Source: Leishmania infantum JPCM5
Lineage: Eukaryota; Euglenozoa; Kinetoplastea; Trypanosomatida; Trypanosomatidae
DNA length: 64,000 bases
Assembly: GCF_000002875.2 (NCBI RefSeq)
Contig: NC_009407.2
Location: 100,001-164,000, forward strand
Direction of reading: 5' to 3'
In this document: positions 28,941 to 39,910 of the stretch, piece by piece
Layout of the letters: each line of letters starts with the position of its first letter
Position numbering within the stretch: the first letter of the stretch is position 1
Notes under the pieces: generated by a model
Database searches by the model: none
What the model was told of the DNA's origin: nothing
What the model saw: the letters and a program-made list of their open reading frames with translations, nothing else
Translations under genes and position numbers: made by a program

Positions 28941-29846
28941 ATGAGCTCGAAAGGAGCCGCTATGACGTCCAACGGCAACGGCGCGGCTCACGAGTCGCGG
29001 CCCGGCAAGAAGGGTCGCCGTGGAGGGCGACGTGCCGACCGTGAAGCAGCGGGTGCTCAGTTCGACTCCGGCAGCTCTCAAACCACCGAAAAGGGTGGCG
29101 ACGAGTACCAATACAAGCACCCCAAACCTCGAGTGCTGACGAGCTCTCTCTTCATGTGGGAGCAGGTCGCCGTTTTCAGCATGCCGGCACAGGTGGCGGA
29201 GCTCGAGCGAGTTAGCCGCGATGTGGCGCGGCTCCTCAAGGACTCCAACACCGGGACCCATCCCATGCAGCGCTACTGGAACGCACAGTGGAGCCGCATC
29301 GTGTGGAAGGAGGAGGAGCTGTCAGATGAAAAGAAGTACCTGGCGCCGACCATGTTGACGCGCAGCGAAGGCAAGCGCAAGTGGAAGAATGTGTTTGTTC
29401 AGGAGTATCCGCTCTACCTGAAGCGCGTGTACCAGGGCAAGGGGGTGTGCAACAACGCTGTGAATGCAGCCAAAGTACTGTTCAATCGCCAAGTGTTGAA
29501 CGCTGCCAAGACGGCGGCTGAGCTGGAGCAAATGGAGCTGACCGTGGAAGAGGCGCGCGTGAAAGAGCAGAAGAAGCGCGGCGTTGACGTGGAATTCGAA
29601 GATACACCAGACACAGCGCCCAGCCCATCCTCGCTTGGCTGCCATCACGGCAGTTATCCGGCAAAGGGAGAGCGTGAGAGGCATGAGAAGGGCCGCCCAC
29701 GAGCGGTGAAGAAGGCGCCACACGAGACCTACACCCGCAGCGACTATAAGGAGGACTACAGAACAGGTGACCGCAAAGGTAAGCACAAGAAAGGTGGCAC
29801 CGGACGTTGGTCGAAGTTCGACGACTTCGGCGACTACAACTACTGA
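28941..29846 (+). CDS. basic protein of unknown function
   Basis: 301 residues from ATG 28941 (MSSKGAAMTSNGNG); a second ATG lies 21 nt in. The N terminus is strongly basic and glycine-rich (RPGKKGRRGGRRADREAAG), resembling RNA-binding or nuclear proteins. The middle (about 55-190) is well-structured, with VLTSSLFMWEQVAVFSMPAQ, HPMQRYWNAQWSRIVWKEEE and VFVQEYPLYLKRVYQ, then a charged helix near 190-210. The C terminus is Lys/Arg/Tyr/Asp-rich, ending in FDDFGDYNY. No family recognised. RNA or ribosome association would fit the composition but is only inference. Codon and amino-acid usage support a real gene. Confidence 0.75.
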   Translation: MSSKGAAMTSNGNGAAHESRPGKKGRRGGRRADREAAGAQFDSGSSQTTEKGGDEYQYKHPKPRVLTSSLFMWEQVAVFSMPAQVAELERVSRDVARLLKDSNTGTHPMQRYWNAQWSRIVWKEEELSDEKKYLAPTMLTRSEGKRKWKNVFVQEYPLYLKRVYQGKGVCNNAVNAAKVLFNRQVLNAAKTAAELEQMELTVEEARVKEQKKRGVDVEFEDTPDTAPSPSSLGCHHGSYPAKGERERHEKGRPRAVKKAPHETYTRSDYKEDYRTGDRKGKHKKGGTGRWSKFDDFGDYNY

Positions 29847-30838
29847 AACGCGGTGGTGTGGATGCGTGAGCATCAGTGTCTTTTCTTCTCTGCAGGCACG
29901 CGGACAATGAGCACGGGATGGGGAGGAGCAAGAAGGGGTGAAGAGGACAGGGATGGGGTGCGGCGCAGTGGCTTCCCCAACCCCTCTCCATCAATCGCCC
30001 TCCGTCCTTGCTCGCCATCCGACGGCGGCTCACCAATCGCACAGCAAACATGCACGCCATGAAGACGAAGGAATACGGCTTGCATAGACGCCAAGCAGCA
30101 CAGCGTACATCATAATCTTGCCTGTCTTCACTTGCCCACATCCCTCTGCGCGCTTGTTTATCTGTGTGATGCGCACCGTGGCCCGCCCGCCTCTCCTCCT
30201 CCATATATATACATATACGTATATATGTATTTACGCACCGCAACACCATCGCCCGCTTACGGAGTACCGCCGGATATGGCGTACGACTATCACGAGACGA
30301 AGCAGTGGGCTGTGCAACTTCTGGAAGAACAGACGAAAAGGCGCACACGTGCGCACAAGGTAACACAAACGACAAAAAGAAAAAAAACGAACGAGCCTCT
30401 TCTCTTGTGCACCGGCACACGCCGCTCACCCACGCAGACGCTTGCAGGGAAGGGATGCCGCACATCGAGCCCTGGTTCAATGGCGGCCGTCCCGTGTTGC
30501 AGCTGGCCCTTTCCGTTTGCTGTGTTGTTACGCGCTTGCGTTTTCGTGAAGGGCGGCGGAAGGTGACGTGAAGTGATCGAGTCATGAGCGCGCGGCCTCA
30601 TCTACGTCCTCTCACGCGCCCTCGATGGCGCATGCCCTACACCATCCCTTTACAGCTTGCTCTCCGCAGTACACGCGTGTCCGTGTCGTGCTGTTGGCTT
30701 CCTTTATCTCCCCACCACCACCACCTTCTTCTTCGCAAGCCTGCTGTGGTGCCAGCAGGCGCGGAAGTAAAAGCGACATACAGCTCAGCGCGAAGGACAC
30801 AGTGACCCCCACGCAACCGCCGACAGCTACCGAGCCGG
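29847..30838. other. spacer with AT-rich island
   Basis: Contains a TATATA-rich island at about 30204-30232 and an A-run near 30379-30388. A CCA/CTT pyrimidine tract at 30702-30735 followed by AG at 30738-30739 is a plausible acceptor for the gene at 30839. Confidence 0.4.
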
Positions 30839-31939
30839 ATGTCTTGCATCCCAACGCAGCAACCCTTGAATGAGGTAGAGTTGCTGATGCAGGAACTGCA
30901 ACTACGCATGACGCGAACTGCCGAGGCCAGTCCTCGCCTGTACGCAGCCCTACAGGAGCCGCGTGCCATCTATGCGATACTGGCGGAGTTTTTCGAGTCG
31001 CAACTCGAGCAGTCGCGACGGGCGAAAGACGTGGCACTTGAAGCGGCGGATGTGCGGCGAGTATGGGCCTTCTGCTTGGAGGCGCTAGCGTTCTCGTGCG
31101 CGACGTATGACACGAACGCCGCCCCCTCGTCGAGTGCACTGTCGCACGCCCAAGCGCCTGCCCAGTCGCTCGACGACTTTGTCCGCGGCGCACCGTCTCT
31201 GCCGCTTGAGGCTCTGCAGCGCGGCGCCCCTGTTGTCGATGCGAATTCCGTTGCGCGTGCGCCGTCTGCCGCCGCTACGCCGTCATCGCCGTGCACAGCG
31301 AGGAGCGAAGCGCGTCGCACCTCCGTCTTTTCTATTCTTCGCTCAGGCTTTGCGGGAATGATGGACTTGGCGTACGTGGCCGATCAACGCCTACAGCGCC
31401 CCTCGTCATCTGGAGCAATCTCGGTGGTGTCGCTGGCCGCCCTTGCCGCTTCTCTCGTCCCGACACTGGATCGAGTGCAGGCAGTGCGGTTGACAGCTCA
31501 GATCGCGGATGACGTCGTCGATAGTCGCATCACTTCCAGTGACGGGTCAACCGTGCCACCGTGCTCGAGGTCCGCTGTGGCGACACTCTTGGCTGGCGTG
31601 TGGCACATATGGGGTGTGTTGGACGCCGCACACTCGCCAACGCTCTACTCGCTGGGACAGCGTCTCTTTCAGCAGTTTGCCACCCCCGCGCATGGCCGGA
31701 TGGCGCCTAACGTATCGCCGGTGTCCTTCGCGGCCTGGTTGCAACGTGCTCTACGGGAAAACAACGGTGCTCTGCATCAACAGTTGTACGCAGATGCCGA
31801 AGGGAGTACGCCACCAGCGAAAAAAAGTGCTGGAAAAGTCGATGCTGCTGCCACACGCGCAACTAAAGACCATAACACGGCGGCAGTGACGGAGGACGTT
31901 GCTGCTGTCTCAGACTTCTGGGCATGGCTTGCAAGCTAA
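30839..31939 (+). CDS. unrecognised trypanosomatid protein
   Basis: 366 residues from ATG 30839 (MSCIPTQQPLNEVELL). The N-terminal 85 residues look helical and structured (LLMQELQLRMTRTAEASPRL, then ILAEFFESQLEQSRRAKDVA and VRRVWAFCLEALAFSCATYD). A middle low-complexity part, rich in Ala, Ser and Pro, is followed by further helices (MMDLAYVADQRL, then VATLLAGVWHIWGVLD) and a short C terminus ending DFWAWLAS. No catalytic motif, signal or clear membrane segment. No family named. The helical character could suit a scaffold protein, but function is unknown. The next gene is in the same orientation about 780 bp downstream. Confidence 0.7.
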   Translation: MSCIPTQQPLNEVELLMQELQLRMTRTAEASPRLYAALQEPRAIYAILAEFFESQLEQSRRAKDVALEAADVRRVWAFCLEALAFSCATYDTNAAPSSSALSHAQAPAQSLDDFVRGAPSLPLEALQRGAPVVDANSVARAPSAAATPSSPCTARSEARRTSVFSILRSGFAGMMDLAYVADQRLQRPSSSGAISVVSLAALAASLVPTLDRVQAVRLTAQIADDVVDSRITSSDGSTVPPCSRSAVATLLAGVWHIWGVLDAAHSPTLYSLGQRLFQQFATPAHGRMAPNVSPVSFAAWLQRALRENNGALHQQLYADAEGSTPPAKKSAGKVDAAATRATKDHNTAAVTEDVAAVSDFWAWLAS

Positions 31940-32716
31940 GCATGCCGCAGGTGTCTGCGTGTGTCAGCGCACGCAGGTGTACCCGCGACGCCACTGCTCT
32001 GCTCAAGTTTGCATATCGCGTGTTGGCACCGTTGTTGCAGCGACGTTAGACTGCGTTCTTTAGTCGCGGAGCTGAGCGGAGATGGCGGTACGCATGTCGG
32101 ACAGGTGCCGCAGGGCGCTGTTGCTGAGCCGCACTGGACAAGCTACGCTGTCCCTCCCTTGTCCCGGCCAATCTCGCGCACGTGTGTCAGCATGCACGCA
32201 CCTCGCCTCTTCAGCCGGCCTCTCCATGTACAGGCCCGGCGTGCGCAAGGCGCGGCGCCAGTGCAAAACATACATGGATCGTTCTTCGTGACCGCGCTGC
32301 ATCGCTGGATGATGTCGCATGTCTGCTGCGCTCTCCGTGCGTGCGTGCGTGCGCCCCCTCTCTTTCCACGCTCGCCCACAACTCACTTGGGGCGAGTTCC
32401 CTGCCAGCACCACGGCGGCAAAGCGGGGCTGTGGCAGACAGCGAGCGGGCCAACAAGTCCGCGCCATCCTCCTCCTCGTTCTCTCCTTCGCATCCCTTCA
32501 TATCGGGAGGCTCCGCCCCTCCTTCTTCACAAGGCACGTGGGTTGTGGCGCCGTTCACCATCGATCGGGGCTGTGCGTGTACAGCGCTCACCAGCGTGTC
32601 ATCTCCCTCTTTTTGGCGCGCAGACATAGCCGTACACAACCTCCGCCACCTCTCTCCCCCTTTCGACACCCGCTTACGGCGTTGCTGGCATTGTAGTGTG
32701 ACCGGGAATCCTTGCC
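31940..32716. other. spacer and leader
   Basis: No supportable gene. The pyrimidine tract at about 32648-32666 followed by AG at 32695-32696 predicts a 20-nt leader for the next gene. Confidence 0.4.
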
Positions 32717-33490
32717 ATGGAGGCGCGTGCTGCTGCTCGAAGTCAACGCGACATGCGCGTCACACAAAACCTGTCGTTACGGCGCCGCTGCATGTTTCTC
32801 ATGGACCACGAGATGTGGCGTGTGTGCGCCCTCGGTGACAGCGGCGATGCTGGGCCGACCGGTGCCAGCGCTGAGCAACTGCGCTTGTCCACTCTGGCAC
32901 TGCTCAGGACGCACTCCAGGCAGCTGGAGGAAGTCACAGAGGCGGGGGTGGAAGACATCAAGGCTGCCGTGAGTGGCATGACTACCGCACTCCTGTCTGC
33001 TCCATCTCGAGCCTCAAGACACGCAAAGGCGTCGTCAGCACCAACCTCCACAGCAGCCGTGCCGTTATCTTCTGCGACCCGCAGCACTGCCCGCGAGAAC
33101 GTCTGCTGGGATCGATGGGAGGAAGCGCTGGAGACACTCCTCGCCTTCCTTGAGGAACCACGCGGCACAAGCTCCGCTCAGAGTCCGACAAGCGGCTGGA
33201 GCACGCTGAAAGGAGACGGCAACGCAGGCGGCGGCTTCTCCATAGCAAGTTGCGAAACTGATCTGGAGAGAGCCGTGCGCACGTTGCTATGTGAGCTTGT
33301 TCGTCACTTCTATGAGGCTGGGCGAGCTTACTACGCCGCGAAGAAAGACGCAGAGCGAGCGGCGGCGCATAGCAAGCGATCTCGTGACACACCGGCTGAC
33401 GGCGGCAACACTGGTCGCTGTAAGATGCGTGTGACGTGGAGCGTGGCCGCCCCCATCGCCCCGCTTTTGTACGATCTCTACACGGAGTGA
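32717..33490 (+). CDS. unrecognised trypanosomatid protein
   Basis: 257 residues from ATG 32717 (MEARAAARSQRDMRVTQN). The first 100 residues are mostly helical (LSLRRRCMFLMDHEMWRVCA, then LRLSTLALLRTHSRQLEEVT). A Ser/Thr/Ala-rich linker covers about 95-130, and a second helical part (WDRWEEALETLLAFLEE, then LERAVRTLLCELVRHFYEAG) precedes a basic region with KRSRD. No motif or family recognised, and no signal or membrane span. It could be a component of a larger complex; nothing in the sequence decides this. A nearby acceptor candidate 20 nt upstream supports the start. Confidence 0.65.
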   Translation: MEARAAARSQRDMRVTQNLSLRRRCMFLMDHEMWRVCALGDSGDAGPTGASAEQLRLSTLALLRTHSRQLEEVTEAGVEDIKAAVSGMTTALLSAPSRASRHAKASSAPTSTAAVPLSSATRSTARENVCWDRWEEALETLLAFLEEPRGTSSAQSPTSGWSTLKGDGNAGGGFSIASCETDLERAVRTLLCELVRHFYEAGRAYYAAKKDAERAAAHSKRSRDTPADGGNTGRCKMRVTWSVAAPIAPLLYDLYTE

Positions 33491-35085
33491 AGGGGCTCTT
33501 TTCCTCGTGCACCGTGGCGGATCAGCGGGAGGGTGAGTTTCGGAAGCGCCCCAGCACACGCACGAGAAGAGGCGGGAATGGAGGAATTTAAAAGCCACCT
33601 GCTAGCGTGTATCTTTCACTCAACCTCTATGGCTCCTTTTCTTTCGCTAGCCCAAGCCCCACCCATCTTCTCTCGCTCTCCTGCTAGTCACGCACACCAC
33701 CCGTGACCGCTGAGCCCTCTACTGATACACACAGATTGCAACCACCCATAACGAAATCGATGGGGACGACATCGCGCGCCAATCGATGTGGGGCACGCTT
33801 ACACCAAAAGCAAAAAACATCTGCTCGTGGTCGTTTCTTTTTTGGCGAGAGAGGGGTGGGGGCATCGCCACGAGAAGGCGTCGAAACGGGGTGAACACCG
33901 GGCACGGGGTTCACTTTCGACTCTTTCAATGCTGGTGGCCGCATTGGTGCCAGAGTATTCTTATGTATTGCACAGCTTAGAGCCGGAGAGCCTCTTCCTG
34001 CGCGGATGCTGCGCCTTGCACGCGCTGAGTCTGCGCGTGTGTGTGTGTGTCTGTTGGCAGCGGCTTTGCTCTCACTGCTGCATCAGTGCGTCTCACTCCA
34101 CGTGCGCATGCGCACGCGCCCCTCCTCTCGTCACCTCTCTCTGCTCACGTTCCCTTCAGAGACGTAGTGAGGGGGTGAGGAAGGGGAGGGGGCGCACCGT
34201 AACTCTGTGTGGACGCGCGTCTGCCTCGTCGCACGTGTTCTGTCTGCTGCGCCTGCTTCTCTTTGTATGCCTTTTACATGCCACCCCACCCCACCCCATA
34301 GCCTTCGAAAAGCTGAACAACAGATGACCGTCGCAATCGCACCAAGGAAGCGCGTCCACAAAACGCGCGCGCAAGCACCTGCCCCCGCTCATCTCGTTTT
34401 TTTTTCGCCGTTGTTGCCCTTTCGCTTGGCTTCCGTGCCGCTTGATGGTATCAGACATGCACAGCAGCAGGGGCAGCAGCGGTTGTGCTGGCAGTCACGC
34501 TCATTCCCCCACCCATCCACCCACCCGGCGCGTCACAGTATGTGGTGGCGCACCGACGTCTTCAGGTTAAAGAGCAGCGAAGAACGCGAGGTGGAGAGCA
34601 GGCGATGCAGCCCAAGTATATGCGACAGGAAGCGGTGACTATGGGCCGGCGAGCTCGGTAAAGTGACACTCATCGCCTCTCCCTCGCTTCCTGGTCTTGC
34701 TAAACGCATTTATCCACCGTGGTCACGAACGGAAACACACACACACACACACACGCACGCACACCCGCGCGCGCAGCAACGGAACCCGCACACGTCCCCC
34801 AGCAATCCTCGCTCATGCATCCTGATGTAGCAAGACCTGCACTATCCTCTTCTCTCCTCTTCTCCTTGCCCTTGATCTTATCGTGTCTGTCGGTGTCGCG
34901 ATCGACCACCGACACCGCACCACGTAACACAACGCCCCACCGCCATATCCGCCCATCCCAGCTCCCTCTCAAGCATCCTCTATTCATTTGCACATCTTTT
35001 CTGCATTCCCTCGGCCCACCATTCAATCACGCCCCCTCCCCCACCTCCCTCTTCCCACTCAAACACTAGCTTTACCATCACCGCC
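33491..35085. other. spacer upstream of alcohol dehydrogenase
   Basis: About 1.6 kb with no supportable gene. It includes CACCCCACCCCACCCC repeats near 34280-34297, an (AC)n microsatellite at about 34734-34754, and a long pyrimidine tract at about 35030-35060. Confidence 0.4.
35030..35069 (+). promoter_or_regulatory. candidate trans-splice acceptor for alcohol dehydrogenase
   Basis: Nearly uninterrupted C/T tract at 35030-35060, then the first AG at 35068-35069. This leaves a 16-nt gene-specific leader before the ATG at 35086. One of the clearest acceptor arrangements in the window. Confidence 0.6.
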
Positions 35086-36144
35086 ATGCCGACTGAAGCG
35101 CACGGATGGGCTGCCCTCTCCGCCAAGTCGAAGCTGGAGCCCTTCACCTTCCAGCGCCGTGACGTTGGCCCTGACGATGTGGTGATCAACATAGCGTACT
35201 GCGGTGTGTGCCACAGCGACGTGCATCAGGCCCGCGATGAGTGGGACGGCTCCACGTTCCCGATGGTGCCCGGCCACGAGATTGTTGGCCACGTGACGAA
35301 GGTGGGCTCAGAAGTGACCAAGTACAAGGCTGGCGACAGGGTTGGCGTGGGCTGCATGGTGGACTCGTGCATGAAGTGCCGCCAGTGCGAGCGCGGCCTG
35401 GAGCAGTATTGCGTGAATGGCGCGTCGTTCACCTACAACAGCACGCAGCAGGACAAGAAGACGCCGACCTTCGGCGGCTACTCCGACCACGTGGTGGTGC
35501 GCGAGCATTTCGTTGTGAGCATCCCGGATAACCTCGACCTGTGCGCCGCGGCACCGCTTCTCTGCGCTGGTGTCACGACGTTCTCGCCGCTGCGGTACTG
35601 GGGAGTGAAGAAGGGCACGCGCGTGGGTGTGGTTGGGCTGGGCGGTCTGGGCCACATGGCCGTGAAGCTGGCGAACGCGATGGGGGCGGAAGTGACGGTG
35701 TTCACTCGCTCCTCGAACAAAGTCGAGGAGGCGAAAAACCTCGGCGCGCACCACGTCGTCAACACGAACAACGAGCAGGAGATGAATTCGATTCAGGGAA
35801 CACTCGACGTGATTGTGGACACGGTGGGCATGAGCCACGACCTGCGCCCCTACATGATGACGCTGGACATCGACGGCAAGCTTGCCCTGGTGGGAATGCC
35901 GGAGCACGCGCACCCGCCGCTGGACCCCCGGCGCATTATCGCTTCGCGCCAGTGTGTTGGCGGGTCGAATATTGCTGGCATGCCTGAGACACAAGAGCTG
36001 CTCAACTTCTGCGGTGAGCACAACATCACCGCGACGGTGGAGAAGATCAGCATCGAATGCATCAACGAGGCCTACGAGCGCATGTTGGCGAGCGACGTGC
36101 GCTACCGCTTCGTGATTGACATGGCATCTCTGAAAAGGGAGTAG
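35086..36144 (+). CDS. zinc-dependent alcohol dehydrogenase, NADP-type
   Basis: 352 residues, full family length. Medium-chain dehydrogenase of the cinnamyl-alcohol/YahK-ADH6 type, interconverting alcohols and aldehydes with NADP(H). Catalytic zinc ligands are Cys42 in CGVCHSDVH, His64-Glu65 in PGHEIVG, and Cys160. The structural zinc site is Cys95, Cys98, Cys101 and Cys109. The Rossmann motif VGLGGLGHMA is at 183-192, followed by a TRSSNK strand end that suits NADP rather than NAD, since there is no acidic residue there. The start follows a strong splice-acceptor arrangement 16 nt upstream. The neighbours are unrelated. Known relatives in Leishmania are annotated as NADP-dependent alcohol dehydrogenases; the physiological substrate cannot be read from sequence. 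Confidence 0.94.
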   Translation: MPTEAHGWAALSAKSKLEPFTFQRRDVGPDDVVINIAYCGVCHSDVHQARDEWDGSTFPMVPGHEIVGHVTKVGSEVTKYKAGDRVGVGCMVDSCMKCRQCERGLEQYCVNGASFTYNSTQQDKKTPTFGGYSDHVVVREHFVVSIPDNLDLCAAAPLLCAGVTTFSPLRYWGVKKGTRVGVVGLGGLGHMAVKLANAMGAEVTVFTRSSNKVEEAKNLGAHHVVNTNNEQEMNSIQGTLDVIVDTVGMSHDLRPYMMTLDIDGKLALVGMPEHAHPPLDPRRIIASRQCVGGSNIAGMPETQELLNFCGEHNITATVEKISIECINEAYERMLASDVRYRFVIDMASLKRE

Positions 36145-39010
36145 ACGCGGCCCTCACAACGGCGTCACTGGAGGCAATGGTGCTCCGCAGCCCACCTGGT
36201 AAAAAAGCACTCTCGGGGAGAACTTCATCTTCCCCATGTGGGCTCGATCAGGCAGCTGCGGATGGCACTGCCGCTCCACGGTGTCCCTCTACGCAACTAG
36301 CAAACCCGTACTCCTCCTATCATGTTTTGGCTTCCATATAAACGCCGGACAGGACTTTACGGAGTCTGCCTCTGCGGTTACGGGAGAGCAGGATGACCAG
36401 TGACGTGGCCCGCGCCTTTTTTGTGTGGTGCGTGTACGTGTGTTTGGGTATGTTTTACGTCTTCGAACTCTGTTGAGGACACTCGTGCATGTGGACTGCC
36501 CCCCTCCCCCTCCTCTTCCTTCCCCCTCCACACTACCCGCCCCTCATTATCCATCTGTCTCCTTTCCATGTTTGGACGCCTCTTCACGTGCATCTTGCGG
36601 CGTTTTGTGTATGTGTGCGTGAGCTGTGACGGCAATACCTGCAAGGGCGAAGAGGAAAGTGACGGACTGGGTGGTCAGTGGGCAAGTGGAGGAGAAAGGG
36701 AGAAGACGGCGGGGCAGCGGCAAATGGTCGATCATCACAAACTCTGCCATCGACGCGAGTAAACCAAAGTGGTGCTCGTAAGCCGACCAGAGAGACGAGG
36801 GCTGATATATATATATATAGCGACGGCGGTTTTTTTTATCTTTCTTTTCCATTATTTGTTTTCCTCTTTCTACTTCATTGATTGGTGACGCGGTCGCTAC
36901 TGATGGCACGCACTCGTATCAACGGTGAAGGAATGAGCGAGTGTGTTCGGGTGTGTGTCGGGGTGGGCTGCTACTGCCGGTGCGCGCTAACACCGAGGAG
37001 CAGTGGGTTCGAAAACAGCATGAAAAACTGAACTTTCTCAGCATGAGGACAAGAAAGGCGAAGAACCAACTGACAACAGCGACGGAGGGGGAGAGAGCCG
37101 GTGGCGAAGGAGCGATGAGAAGCCCATGAGCACATATCGGCGCACAATCACACACCGATGACGTACATGGCGGGCGGGTGGGCGAGGAGTGCATGGCAAG
37201 GAGAGGAAAGAGTCTCGAACAAGAGAAGCGGGAGGAGGGAATCAGCGAGTAGCGTGCGCGAGAGCCACGCAGATTGACCGCGAGCAAGCAAACACAAAAA
37301 GGGACAACCCATATAAGTTGTAGCACTGTTTCTTTTCGTGGCTGCTTCTTCCGACTCCGTCTCCTGTTGTACTTCCTCCTCCCCCCTGCTCCTCTGCCCC
37401 TCCCTTTCCCTCTCCTTCTCTTCACACGGCTGAACTCTACCCGTCTCAATGAATTCAGAAGCCGGAACATGCTATTGCATTTTGGTTCCCTCCCTCCCCC
37501 TCTCCCCGCCGCCCCCCTCTTATTGTTATGTTTCACCCTGATTTTTTGGGGGAGAGGCGTATCTCTTTTGGGCTTGCCCCGTCGACAAAAGGAAACGGTT
37601 TCTCAGATGCAGACGGCTGCTTGTTCTCACTAAACGGCTGTGCACTTGGACGTGCCGGCCTCTCTCCCTCCTCTGTCTCTGCGTTTGCGTCTTGTCGACA
37701 TGCGCGCTCGTGTCATCGGCTTTGGGCTCCGAGACTTGTCTTTGCGGGTGCGTCTCGCTTGTTGTGTGCCTTTTCGTTCCGGACGGGGAAGTGCTCCGCC
37801 TCCCTCTCCGCAATATCCACGAAGCACCGATCGCAGCATTTTTTCTATGTGCGTGCGTGTGGCCCGCAAGTAACCTGCTCGGCACGCCACATCTTCTCAC
37901 TCTTCCGGCTCTCAGCCCCTCCCCCTCCCCTACTCCCTCTCCCCATACTCGTCCCATGCGTGTTCGAATTCATTCCTCCTCTCCACTGGATACATGAAAA
38001 TTTTTATTCCTTAGTATTGCGCATGAGTTGTGAGTGTTTCTCCGTGTTCAACTGACCTTTTTCCCTTCCTTCTGTACACCCCCCCCCGCCCCCCCCCTCT
38101 GCACCTCTAAAGAGAAGGGAGGGAGAAGGTATTTGCTTGACCATCTTTCTCTGTTTCGCCTGTGCTCCCTTTTGTTTCCGTATTGCCAACGACTTGAACC
38201 GTGCGCTCGCGTGCAGCGTCGCGAGCCAATGCCTCGGTGTTTCAATAAAAAGCTTCCCTTTTTTCTATTTTCCTTTGTTTTCTTTGCTTTCTTTGCTCGT
38301 TGTTTTAGCAGGTCGCCGAAGACACGCGCTTTCCATAACACCCCTTATAATCACGTTGGGGAGAGGGGATGTGGGTTGCGCAGCGCCTCCTCTCCAGATA
38401 CTTGTGTTAGCTCCTTCCCTCTCCTCCCTTCAATGGCTCTTTTCTCTGTGCGACTCAGCCGACGGCACCGTTGCGTTTTAATACTCACCTAGCACAGTCA
38501 CACACACGCGCGCGCGCACAATGCGCGTGCCCACGGCTTCTTGCTCCCCCTTCTCGTCGCACTCCATGACCACATGCAACCTCCACGCTCCCGTCTTTCG
38601 TCGTCTACCGTCCGACATGCTCTCTCCTTCCACGCCAGCTGGTTCCCAACTACTACGCACACACCCACGCTTGGGTGCGGGGCCAGGGGCGCACTTGAGA
38701 GATAGAAAGCGGAAGGACTGTGGAGGAAAGAGGCAATGCAGAGTTCGGGGATGCGCAGAGAAGCGGTTGCGTGCCTGTGTCTGTGTGCAGAAGTTTAGAG
38801 GCTGCACGATGCAGCTGGTGCCAGCGGCGTTGCGTGGCCTCTCCGCACACGTCGGGAGACGAAGAGGGGGTGGGTGGAGGAAAAGAACGCCATTTTGAGC
38901 GGTGGACCGTGAGGACATCGAAACGGAAAAGTGAAACACAACAACAGCATAATGTCAACAGCTTTCATTATTCAAGAAGAATGTGGGAGGGAGGAGCAGG
39001 CACGGAGGCT

Positions 39011-39045
39011 GCTGCTGCCGCCGCGGCGGCGGCGGCGGCGGCGGC
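39011..39045. repeat. (GCN)n / (GGC)n triplet tract
   Basis: GCTGCTGCCGCC followed by a GGC/GCG triplet run to about 39045, in a spacer. It is a simple-sequence tract likely to vary in length between strains. Confidence 0.7.
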
Positions 39046-39475
39046 AACCCACTCAGAATCGCGTCTCTTCCATTTCTCGGAAAAAGTCCTGCGCTCCTCG
39101 CTACCCTCTCCCTCCCGTATCGGCCGTGACGCGGCAAGGATGGCAAGTGCGTCGTCGCTTAGGCATGTGTTGCGCACACACAGTATTACCACTTTCTAAT
39201 AGAGGACACAGCTGCCTCTCCTTTACCAGAACGAAATCGCAAGGCTACTCTCTGTCTCTCTGTCGCCCTCTTCTACGTGTTTTTTGTTTGCGGGGTTCCT
39301 TCCCCGCACCTCACCTGCTGCCGCTACTCACTGCTTGGTGTGTCGCCATGTTTTGTGGCTGTTTTGGCTGACGTGTGATCTACGTCCCACTCACCTAAAC
39401 AACCACCTACCCCTACCTCGTTCTCTCACAATACTCCGCGCTGCTGCAGTGTGCTCTAAGTCTAACGCACTGATT

Positions 39476-39520
39476 CCCCCTCCCCCACTCTCTCAATCGT
39501 CTCTGATACAATCGGCCGAG
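39476..39520 (+). promoter_or_regulatory. candidate trans-splice acceptor for 39554 gene
   Basis: C/T tract at about 39476-39503 with the next AG at 39519-39520, giving a 33-nt leader to the ATG at 39554. Confidence 0.5.
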
Positions 39521-39553
39521 TATCCCCGATAGAGATAAGGTATCACGACAAGG

Positions 39554-39910
39554 ATGCGTCGTTTCACGTCCCGCATTGCGGCCTTCGCGGCCGTGCCGGC
39601 GGCTGAGCAGACCCGCCAGCTTCACTTCCCCATTTCGCCCCCACCGATTGAGATCGACTACCTTGATAGCGACCCGCTTGAGTTCGCCGTGCGCACGGAG
39701 GCGCGCAGGTGGGGCTTTGATGACTTGCAGTACATGCGTGAGCTCGCGTTTGTACGCATCAAGAATAACCCGTCGATCGGCGACTTCCGCAACATGACAC
39801 CAGAGGAACGCCGCGACCTCTTCTGGGGTAGCGACCGTCAGGACTTCTTTCGCTACATCACCTTAAAGCTGACGGGCCACCCCGAGCACCTCTATCACCG
39901 CGGCTGGTAA
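39554..39910 (+). CDS. small probable mitochondrial protein
   Basis: 118 residues from ATG 39554. The N terminus MRRFTSRIAAFAAVPAAEQ is Arg/Ala-rich without early acidic residues, typical of a mitochondrial presequence. The mature part has alternating charged and aromatic patches (IEIDYLDSDPLEFAVRTEAR, then WGFDDLQYMRELAFVRIKNN, TPEERRDLFWGSDRQDFFRY), ending HLYHRGW, with no membrane segment. Size and layout resemble the lineage-specific subunits of trypanosomatid respiratory complexes or mitoribosomes, but I do not recognise the family. The start is supported by an acceptor candidate 33 nt upstream. Balanced amino-acid composition makes it a firm gene despite its length. Confidence 0.8.
   Translation: MRRFTSRIAAFAAVPAAEQTRQLHFPISPPPIEIDYLDSDPLEFAVRTEARRWGFDDLQYMRELAFVRIKNNPSIGDFRNMTPEERRDLFWGSDRQDFFRYITLKLTGHPEHLYHRGW

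Larger units (their letters stand above)
36145..39553. other. long spacer after alcohol dehydrogenase
   Basis: 3.4 kb with no gene I can support. Features include (AT)n at about 36805-36819, a T-run at about 36830-36837, C-runs at about 38080-38098, (CG)n near 38509-38517, and a GCN/GCG triplet tract at 39011-39045. Pyrimidine-rich stretches dominate the + strand, as expected for UTRs. Frames on either strand are short and of biased composition. Confidence 0.4.

Noticed and set aside
36990..37025. GGTTCGAAA-like motif resembling a tRNA B box
   Set aside because: No matching A box, acceptor stem or anticodon arm around it. No tRNA gene was found anywhere in the window by eye.
39011..39045. 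GCG triplet tract as a coding poly-Ala stretch
   Set aside because: Lies in a 3.4-kb spacer without a supported gene; the frame through it shows no protein character on either side.
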